Assembly (NCBI GenBank): GCA_017960765.1
Contig: JAGCYQ010000220.1
Span: 1-32,038, forward strand
DNA: 32,038 nt
Direction of reading: 5' to 3'
Source of the DNA: Treponema sp.
GTDB lineage: Bacteria > Spirochaetota > Spirochaetia > Treponematales > Treponemataceae
Shown here piece after piece: positions 8,540 through 13,568 of the stretch (its first letter is position 1; each line of letters opens with the position of its first letter). The translations under genes were made by a program, and so were the position numbers. The notes under the pieces were generated by a model. That model was not told the DNA's origin, made no database searches, and saw only the letters and a list, made by a program, of their open reading frames with translations.

Positions 8540-8568
8540 ATATTACTGCGGCAAGAAACAAAATGCAA
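8540..8568 (-). promoter_or_regulatory. Repressor maintenance promoter (leaderless)
   Basis: On the minus strand, a -35 TTGCAT (8563-8568) and -10 TAATAT (8540-8545) are separated by exactly 17 bases. The -10 ends six bases before the repressor ATG, so the message would begin at or next to the start codon. This fits the absence of a ribosome site. Confidence 0.6.
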
Positions 8569-8583
8569 CCGGCTAGTGAAAAC

Positions 8584-8617
8584 TTGACTTACACAAGATT
8601 TTACATTATCCTATAAT
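8584..8617 (+). promoter_or_regulatory. Rightward early promoter/operator facing the repressor
   Basis: TTGACT at 8584-8589 lies 17 bases before TATCCT (8607-8612); a perfect TATAAT overlaps at 8612-8617, with a weaker -35 TTACAC at 8589-8594. The CTTGACTT-N4-AAGATTT element is repeated at 9152-9170, and an imperfect inverted repeat (AAAACTTG/CAAGATTTT) spans 8578-8602. Repressor binding here is inferred. Confidence 0.55.
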
Positions 8618-8622
8618 TAGTC

Positions 8623-8634
8623 ATATCTTGATAT
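8623..8634. other. Short perfect palindrome in the switch region
   Basis: ATATC-TT-GATAT, just downstream of the rightward -10. It could be a regulator half-site pair or chance in AT-rich DNA. Confidence 0.25.
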
Positions 8635-8661
8635 ATTTTATTATATTATGGGGTTTTTATT

Positions 8662-8835
8662 ATGGAGAAAAAGGACTATAATATCATTTTGACCGTAAAG
8701 GACGTGGCGGAGCTCTTCAAGGTTGAGGAGCAGACCGTCTACCACTGGGCCAGCAACGGAACCCTGCCAAGCTTCAAGATAGGCAAGGTCATCCGTTTTA
8801 GAAGGGACGAAATATTTGGAATGCTTGATATTTAA
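8662..8835 (+). CDS. Excisionase/MerR-like HTH DNA-binding protein (57 aa)
   Basis: Reads MEKKDYNIILTVKDVAELFK at the N-terminus, then a helix-turn-helix with VEEQTVYHWASNG and a wing ending FRRDEIFGML. This is the helix_turn_helix_17 (excisionase/BldC-like) fold of about 55 residues. GGGG at 8649-8652 is the likely ribosome site. As the first rightward gene opposite the repressor, it would be a Xis-type directionality factor or a Cro-like regulator. No integrase is visible in the window, so the pairing cannot be confirmed. Confidence 0.8.
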   Translation: MEKKDYNIILTVKDVAELFKVEEQTVYHWASNGTLPSFKIGKVIRFRRDEIFGMLDI

Positions 8836-8847
8836 GGGAGGTGCATT

Positions 8848-9060
8848 ATGGACAAGTGGACGAACAGGCCGGAGGACAGGACTGTGGATGCCGTGTCAAG
8901 GCGTTACAAAATATGCCGCAGGCGCGTCAATGACCTTTTCAGGAAGCACGCGGGGGTTGATTTTACCGAGCCCATACCTGAAGACGCATACAGGCATATA
9001 TGCGACGACGTAGAGTACCTGACCATGACAAAAAGGCTCAAGGTCCTGGGCGGAAAATAA
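8848..9060 (+). CDS. Small basic helical protein, possible DNA-binding
   Basis: 70 residues, with GGGAGG six bases ahead of the ATG and 12 bases after the excisionase-like gene. Basic and helical; the stretch SRRYKICRRRVNDLFRKH looks like a recognition helix preceded by a short turn, suggesting DNA binding. The family is not recognised. It is the last gene before the terminator at 9064, so it forms a two-gene early transcript with the excisionase-like gene. Confidence 0.7.
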   Translation: MDKWTNRPEDRTVDAVSRRYKICRRRVNDLFRKHAGVDFTEPIPEDAYRHICDDVEYLTMTKRLKVLGGK

Positions 9061-9063
9061 CGG

Positions 9064-9097
9064 AAAGCCGTGGGTTGGTTCCTGCGGCTTTTTTTTT
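9064..9097 (+). terminator. Rho-independent terminator
   Basis: A 7-bp stem AAAGCCG (9064-9070) pairs with CGGCTTT (9085-9091) around a 14-base loop, and the stem runs into an uninterrupted T tract ending at 9097. It begins four bases after the stop of the preceding gene. Confidence 0.85.
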
Positions 9098-9152
9098 GTG
9101 TAAAAACCCAAGGTATTCACAAAGTTAAAATTGGATAAAATAGTATAATTTC

Positions 9153-9182
9153 TTGACTTTATAAAGATTTATCTGGTACTAT
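9153..9182 (+). promoter_or_regulatory. Promoter for the 9192-onward operon
   Basis: TTGACT (9153-9158), an 18-base spacer, then an extended TGG-TACTAT (-10 at 9177-9182). The start point would fall within a few bases of ATG 9192, so the first message may be leaderless. It shares CTTGACTT-N4-AAGATTT with the promoter at 8584, suggesting common control. A TATAAT at 9144-9149 without a good -35 is also present. Confidence 0.65.
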
Positions 9183-9191
9183 GTTAAAGTA

Positions 9192-9413
9192 ATGTCACTC
9201 CTTAAAATAACAATTCCTTGGAAAACTGCCGGAAGCAGGAAGAAAATTCGTGAAAGCACAGTCCTTGACGGGACGTTCAACATAGAGAGCCCGTCAGGAA
9301 AGTCCGTCTGGTTCAAGCGGGCCGGAAGCAGGTGGCTTTGTTATTGCGGGAGGGCAAGATTCTTTGACAGCATGACGGGCCTGCTTGAGTGGGCTGATTC
9401 TTTTCTGGAGTAG
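9192..9413 (+). CDS. Small hypothetical protein (73 aa)
   Basis: Basic, beta-rich N-terminal half, with Trp-rich segments and one CYC. No clear ribosome site precedes ATG 9192, but the promoter just upstream would give an almost leaderless transcript. Its stop is followed after three bases by the GTG of the next gene, and GGAG within its last codons serves that gene. The family is not recognised. Confidence 0.65.
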   Translation: MSLLKITIPWKTAGSRKKIRESTVLDGTFNIESPSGKSVWFKRAGSRWLCYCGRARFFDSMTGLLEWADSFLE

Positions 9414-9416
9414 GCT

Positions 9417-9758
9417 GTGAAACAGAAGAAGACTGAGAAGCTTTATAAGGAAATTGTAAAGAAAGAGATTGACAACGGCATGACCTGCGAGGAGGTCGTG
9501 AAGAAGTACCCGGTGTCGATGTACTACGCAAGGAAATGGTCGAACGACGTATACCACAAGAAAGACCTGAACCACTATGTACGCGACAGGTACAAGTGGG
9601 TTGTGGACGAGTTCAGCATAAAACTTGCAGGCTCGCTTGCGGACGAGCTGCCCGTGTGCATTCAGGAAGACATAACCGACGAGACGTGGGAACAATGGGA
9701 CAGGGTTATAAAGCAGAGCCTTTATGACTTCTCTAAGGAAATAATCAAGAAAAACTAA
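9417..9758 (+). CDS. Hypothetical protein with HTH-like segment
   Basis: 113 residues from GTG 9417; GGAG (9406-9409) lies at good spacing. The N-terminal half is Lys-rich and helical, with MTCEEVVKKYPVSMYYARKW fitting a homeodomain-like helix-turn-helix ('eevakkYgvs...rkW'). The C-terminal half is acidic, with conserved-looking Trp residues. It precedes ssb by 22 bases and may be a DNA-binding early regulator; that is inference. Confidence 0.7.
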   Translation: MKQKKTEKLYKEIVKKEIDNGMTCEEVVKKYPVSMYYARKWSNDVYHKKDLNHYVRDRYKWVVDEFSIKLAGSLADELPVCIQEDITDETWEQWDRVIKQSLYDFSKEIIKKN

Positions 9759-9780
9759 TATACACAGGAGATTTTTTTTT

Positions 9781-10191
9781 ATGTCAAAGAACACAAACAT
9801 GATTGTCGTGTCAGGCAACATCGTAAGGGACGTCGAGCTCAATGAGTCACAGACTTTAATCCGCTTCTGCATTGCGAACTCTGAATCCGTGAAGAAGGAC
9901 GGCAAGTGGGAGGAATACACCAACTACTTCGACATCAAGGGGTTCGGCGGGACTGTGAAGCTGGCACCCTACCTTATAAAAGGCACGAAGGTAATCATTA
10001 CCGGGACACTCCATCAGGACAGGTGGGAAAAGGACGGCCAGAAGAACAGTCGCATTGTAATCAACTGTAGCAGCCTTGAGTTCGGAGGCAACGGAAAGAA
10101 GAAGGCTGAAAGCCAGGATGAAGAAGCTCCAGCCGGGAGTCAGCCCGAATCAGTGTCTGTCGATGACTTCCCCGAAGACGTGCCCTTCTAA
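9781..10191 (+). CDS. ssb: Single-stranded DNA-binding protein
   Basis: 136 residues. The OB-fold occupies about residues 5-102 with the SSB pattern (NMIVVSGNIVRDVEL, then an RFCIANSE strand, WEEYTNYFDIKGFG, and KGTKVIITGTLHQDRWEKDG). A flexible linker and an acidic tip ending DDFPEDVPF follow; in bacterial SSBs this tail recruits replication and repair partners. It coats ssDNA during phage replication and recombination and would work with the Rad52-like annealing protein and the SbcCD-like nuclease encoded on the opposite strand. AGGAG is ten bases upstream, separated from ATG by a run of nine T's. Confidence 0.93.
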   Translation: MSKNTNMIVVSGNIVRDVELNESQTLIRFCIANSESVKKDGKWEEYTNYFDIKGFGGTVKLAPYLIKGTKVIITGTLHQDRWEKDGQKNSRIVINCSSLEFGGNGKKKAESQDEEAPAGSQPESVSVDDFPEDVPF

Positions 10192-10271
10192 TTCTGACGA
10201 TGAATACACGCCGCTGAGGGTTCTCGTAAAGGCCTTCGGCGGCAAGATTATTGAACACCCGGAGGGCTTTC

Positions 10272-10550
10272 ATGGGATTTGACAAAAGGGAAGTAAGACG
10301 CTGCATTAGGCACACAAAGAACATTCCTGCCGCTATGGTCCTGTACATTGCAAGGAACGGATGCAACGGATTCAAGTGCAGGGGATGTCCCGTTGGAACT
10401 GTCTGCGACCACAGGCCAGTCAACTCAAGGGACTATGCCGCCGCCCTGCTCCTTGAGATAAAGAAGAGGTACAGCCGCTGGGGAAGGATTAAGGCTTTCT
10501 TCAAGAGGATTAAGGAAAGATTGTTCAGGAAGGCCCGTTCATGTCAGTAA
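10272..10550 (+). CDS. Small Cys-motif protein (92 aa)
   Basis: The start is set at ATG 10272 by GGAGG at 10261-10265. Residues 31-46 hold a CX4CX2CX5C cluster (CNGFKCRGCPVGTVC), a small zinc-finger-like arrangement common in phage hypotheticals. The C-terminal third is strongly basic and amphipathic (KKRYSRWGRIKAFFKRIKER). The gene overlaps the ATG of the radical-SAM gene by ten bases, so the two are translationally coupled. It could be a partner or substrate of that enzyme, but nothing in the sequence proves it. Confidence 0.75.
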   Translation: MGFDKREVRRCIRHTKNIPAAMVLYIARNGCNGFKCRGCPVGTVCDHRPVNSRDYAAALLLEIKKRYSRWGRIKAFFKRIKERLFRKARSCQ

Positions 10551-11335
10551 GGGACGACAGCTGCTTTGCCCAGAGAACAACTTTCATTCTCAATAAAAAG
10601 TGTGACAAGCACTGTCCGTTCTGTGTCCAGAACGATATGAAAGGCATGAAGGATTTGTCTGATGATGAGATTTTCTCAAATTTCAACAAATGTATTGATC
10701 ATATTGAAGGGTTGGCCCGTATTCAGGTTCAGATAATGGGCGGAGAGCCTACCCTCTGGAGTGACGTTCTTGTATGGAAGATACAGCAAAGGCTTAGGGA
10801 TTATGACAGGTACCTTGTGTTTACCAACGGAAGCAACAAGGACTCCCTTTGGTACAAGGATGAAAAGGCGTACACACTTTGGCATATAACGGACTGGGAG
10901 GACATAAGAGTCATTAAGTGCGCCGAAAGGGAACATCCGAAAATTGTAGTCACACACGACAACATAGGGAAGCTGGAGGAGTTCCTCACCGTCAACACGA
11001 AGCTTAACCAAAGGACGGGCATAACCATCTCCCCGTGCGTAAAGGCAGGGAAACTTGATGCAACGCCCGAAGACATAATCAGGATTGCAGAGCTTCAGGT
11101 GAAGACAGGGAGCCTCTATAAAAACATGGTTCTTTTTGCTGACTGCATGAAGAAAGGCGGATTGGACAGCTGGAGAAAGTCCTGTCGCCAATTCGAGACT
11201 ACGTGGAACGTTGACTGCCAGACGATGACGGTCTGCCCATGCTGCGGGAACAACGTCAAGTTGGATAGCTTCAGGCTGGAAGATTTTTACGGCCAGAAGC
11301 AGTCTTCCTGCGGGGACTGTATATACGCACTTTAG
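10541..11335 (+). CDS. Stand-alone radical SAM protein
   Basis: 264 residues, with AGGAAGG seven bases upstream. Cys21, Cys25 and Cys28 form the CX3CX2C motif (CDKHCPFC) that binds the 4Fe-4S cluster and SAM; MGGEPT near residue 67 is the SAM-binding GGE. The C-terminus carries CPCCG and CGDC, able to hold an auxiliary cluster. The same layout (CX3CX2C, GGE, PCCG, CxxC) occurs in the radical-SAM half of the fusion protein ending at 6899, so the two are paralogues. The reaction is unknown; QueE is excluded by its different Cys spacing. Neighbours are a Cys-motif protein and a Cys-containing Pro/Asp-rich protein. Confidence 0.85.
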   Translation: MSVRDDSCFAQRTTFILNKKCDKHCPFCVQNDMKGMKDLSDDEIFSNFNKCIDHIEGLARIQVQIMGGEPTLWSDVLVWKIQQRLRDYDRYLVFTNGSNKDSLWYKDEKAYTLWHITDWEDIRVIKCAEREHPKIVVTHDNIGKLEEFLTVNTKLNQRTGITISPCVKAGKLDATPEDIIRIAELQVKTGSLYKNMVLFADCMKKGGLDSWRKSCRQFETTWNVDCQTMTVCPCCGNNVKLDSFRLEDFYGQKQSSCGDCIYAL

Positions 11336-11363
11336 GTTGGCAAAAAAAATAAATGCAGTTACT

Positions 11364-11379
11364 CTCCGATAAACGGAGG
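11364..11379 (+). promoter_or_regulatory. Hairpin sequestering the Shine-Dalgarno of the next gene
   Basis: CTCCG (11364-11368) pairs with CGGAG (11374-11378) across a five-base loop, burying most of the GGAGG ribosome site (11375-11379) of ATG 11386. An RNA thermometer-like or coupled-translation control is possible. An A8 run lies just upstream, at 11342-11349. Confidence 0.4.
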
Positions 11380-11385
11380 TCTACT

Positions 11386-12444
11386 ATGGCTAAGGAAATA
11401 AAGACAGAAGACAGGAAGTTCATAAAATACTGGCTGAAGCATACGGAGGCCCCTGTCACAAGGACGACACTGGGAACTGGTGCAGTGGAAGTGAGTGTCG
11501 GTGACATTACCGAGACTACATATTGGTATCACGAGAGTACAGACGAAATTCCGAACAGTTTTGTTGACGATATAATCACTACAGGAAAGGACTGCAAGGG
11601 CACCGTTGACGAAAAGTTCTGGACTCAGACAGATGAGGAAACCTACGCGGCTGAAACCCTCACTTCCATAAGGGAGGACGTGTGGCAGATTAACACCGAC
11701 AAGGTGACTGACACGGAAGGGGTTCTTGACGTTGAGTATACGCATGAATACTCATGGAGCACCTACGACGGGACTAAGGACGTTGAGTACAGGGTTGCAG
11801 GAGTCTGCAAGGACTGCAAGTTCTACAAGCCGAACACCGAGATTCCAGAAGAAGAGCCAGAGCCAGACCCAGAGCCTAGTCCAGACCCAGAGCCTAGTCC
11901 AGACCCAGAGCCGACACCAGGGCCGGGCAATGAACCAGACCCAGGGACAGACCCTAATGACCCAAGCTCTGACCCGTCAGACCCTAGCGGAGACTCAGAC
12001 CCTAATCCCGACCCTGAGCCGGAACCTGAACCAACTCCAGAACCTGAACCGGAACCCAAGCCAGAAAAGAAGGGGGATGACTACTGGCTGCACCATCTGC
12101 CGCACAGATGCCATAGGCTTGACTGGCGCAAGGTTTGTATGGACGGCATGTGTACGAAGGTCAAGAAGGTTGACTATATAGACGGCAAGGAGACCAACTC
12201 CAGCTGCCTTGAGCGCAACTATTACGGTGAGTGCCCTGACTATGAGCATTTTGAAGCTGCTGACGTACCGGAAGAGCCAGACAATACAGACCAGAATACA
12301 GACCCCGGGACTGACCCTGTAGACCCAGGTACAGACCCTGTTGACCCGGACAATCCGAATACTGACCCGGTTGACACTGACCCCACCAATGACCCGTCAG
12401 ACGGTACTGACCCAGACCCAAATACTGACCCAAGCAATCCCTAG
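11386..12444 (+). CDS. Pro/Asp/Glu-repeat protein with Cys-containing domains
   Basis: The start at ATG 11386 is fixed by GGAGG seven bases upstream (352 residues). Residues 1-150 form a beta-rich acidic domain ending CKDCKFYKP. Next come about 75 residues of proline/aspartate/glutamate repeats, a central Cys/His-rich segment of about 55 residues ([17 protein letters not shown] and nearby Cys), and a second DP-rich tail ([12 protein letters not shown] type). There is no signal peptide or membrane segment. The repeats look like extended linkers, as in capsid-decorating or surface-display proteins. Function is not recognised; it follows the radical-SAM gene, so its Cys residues could be substrates, which is speculation. 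Confidence 0.7.
   Translation: MAKEIKTEDRKFIKYWLKHTEAPVTRTTLGTGAVEVSVGDITETTYWYHESTDEIPNSFVDDIITTGKDCKGTVDEKFWTQTDEETYAAETLTSIREDVWQINTDKVTDTEGVLDVEYTHEYSWSTYDGTKDVEYRVAGVCKDCKFYKPNTEIPEEEPEPDPEPSPDPEPSPDPEPTPGPGNEPDPGTDPNDPSSDPSDPSGDSDPNPDPEPEPEPTPEPEPEPKPEKKGDDYWLHHLPHRCHRLDWRKVCMDGMCTKVKKVDYIDGKETNSSCLERNYYGECPDYEHFEAADVPEEPDNTDQNTDPGTDPVDPGTDPVDPDNPNTDPVDTDPTNDPSDGTDPDPNTDPSNP
11863..11916 (+). repeat. 18-bp tandem repeat in the Pro/Asp/Glu linker
   Basis: Two perfect copies of CCAGACCCAGAGCCTAGT (11863-11880 and 11881-11898) are followed by a partial third. They encode PDPEPS. Copy number is likely prone to slippage. Confidence 0.85.
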
Positions 12445-12452
12445 GAGTTGAA

Positions 12453-12632
12453 ATGACAAAGAGACAGGTATTGGACTTGAAGGACGACCTTACAGACCTC
12501 AATAACAACCTCATTACGCTTGTAAACGGGGTTGAGTTTGACGACAAGAAGATGGTCAAGCCTTTGGAAAAAATAAGCAACGAGCTGAACAGCTTCATAG
12601 CAAAGCTTGAAGCTTTGTCTTGGGAGGACTGA
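12453..12632 (+). CDS. Small helical hypothetical protein (59 aa)
   Basis: ATG 12453 has AGGAG eight bases upstream, just after the previous stop. It encodes an acidic, heptad-like helical peptide beginning MTKRQVLDLKDDLTDLNNNL, probably a two-helix coiled coil. Its TGA is one base before the next gene's GTG, and that gene's ribosome site (GGGAGGA) lies in its last codons. The family is not recognised. Confidence 0.75.
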   Translation: MTKRQVLDLKDDLTDLNNNLITLVNGVEFDDKKMVKPLEKISNELNSFIAKLEALSWED

Positions 12633-12633
12633 C

Positions 12634-13164
12634 GTGACAAGGAAGGAACTCGCTGCCCTTCTGGACACGAACTACGGCGACGGGATGGTGAGTGCTGCAG
12701 TACAGCAGGCGGCGAAGGAGATGCCGTCCATCGCCGAGAAGTTCACGCATAACCTCCATGTCCAGTCTTCCTTTACAAAGGAGGAAATCCTCTTCATCTG
12801 CACTTTCATAAGGCCGAAACTGAACCCTGTCCAGATAGCCCTTATTGAAGACAACTATATTGAGCATGACACCCACTTCATCAAGGAAAAGAGGAAAATC
12901 TACATACCGGGTACGGAAAAGTACCTTGAGAAGCTGAGGAAAAGCCCGAAGTTCCAAAGCTGTGCGAACTGCATATACCTTAAGGGGAAAAGCATCCGCT
13001 CAGGGACTACGAAGCTTGTCCCGTTCTGCTCATTCTACAACAGGTACATACACATGATTAAGATTGAGTTGAAGAACCGTACCAGGCAGGCGGATATATT
13101 CAAGGACAAGTGCCAGACTTACAGGCATGGTGAGGTAAAACTCTTTTACAGGAAAGGATATTGA
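12634..13164 (+). CDS. Hypothetical protein with C-terminal Cys motif
   Basis: 176 residues from GTG 12634, chosen because GGGAGGA sits five bases ahead; the TTG at 12607 has none. The N-terminal half is helical. The C-terminal half has FQSCANCIYL, then FCSFYNRY, then a final CQTYR: four Cys arranged as a possible zinc or iron-sulfur site. The stop overlaps the next ATG (TGATG). The family is not recognised, although CxxC...C...C proteins of this size are common in phage early regions. Confidence 0.75.
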   Translation: MTRKELAALLDTNYGDGMVSAAVQQAAKEMPSIAEKFTHNLHVQSSFTKEEILFICTFIRPKLNPVQIALIEDNYIEHDTHFIKEKRKIYIPGTEKYLEKLRKSPKFQSCANCIYLKGKSIRSGTTKLVPFCSFYNRYIHMIKIELKNRTRQADIFKDKCQTYRHGEVKLFYRKGY

Positions 13165-13568
13165 TGATAAGGATAATACTTTTTTTATGGCAGTTGCCGC
13201 AGAATGTAATCGGATTTTTGATTGCGAGGATTGAGAGGGCTGTAAAAAGGACAGACTTCAAGACGACCTATTATGCCACCAGTTTTCCCGGCCCCTTTAT
13301 GAAAAGGTGTGCAGTCTCCCTCGGTGACTTCATCATAATAGATTCGTTCGTAGCCACCGAGCAGAACGTAAGGCATGAAAGGGGGCACCAGATCCAGTCA
13401 CGTATACTTGGACCGCTGTATCTTTTGGTCATAGGCATTCCGTCCATAATTGGTAATGTAATTGACAGGGTTGCCCACAAAGGGTGGAGTCCCCAGAAGA
13501 GCGAGCAGTGGTACTATTCGCTCCCCTGGGAGCACTGGGCAGACTCATTAGGGAAGGTCAGACGCTAA
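13164..13568 (+). CDS. Membrane-associated HExxH-like protein
   Basis: 134 residues, with AGGAAAGG upstream and TGATG coupling to the preceding gene. A hydrophobic N-terminus (IILFLWQLPQNVIGFLIARI) could be a membrane anchor. The centre has RHERGHQIQSRILGPLYLLV: HERGH fits the HExxH zinc-metallopeptidase pattern, and the following 'GPLYLLVIGIPS' plus the ending 'LPWEHWADSLG' recur in small uncharacterised membrane proteins of bacteria and phages. Hydrolase activity is unproven. Its stop overlaps the stop of the convergent SbcC-like gene, with no terminator visible. Confidence 0.65.
   Translation: MIRIILFLWQLPQNVIGFLIARIERAVKRTDFKTTYYATSFPGPFMKRCAVSLGDFIIIDSFVATEQNVRHERGHQIQSRILGPLYLLVIGIPSIIGNVIDRVAHKGWSPQKSEQWYYSLPWEHWADSLGKVRR

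Noticed and set aside
10676-11191. Minus-strand ORF of 171 codons opposite the radical SAM gene
   Set aside because: Shadow of a well-supported gene; no start signals and no domain.
10541-11335. QueE-type (deazaguanine) DNA-modification enzyme
   Set aside because: QueE has a longer Cys spacing in its cluster motif; this has canonical CX3CX2C, and no other queuosine or archaeosine pathway gene is present.
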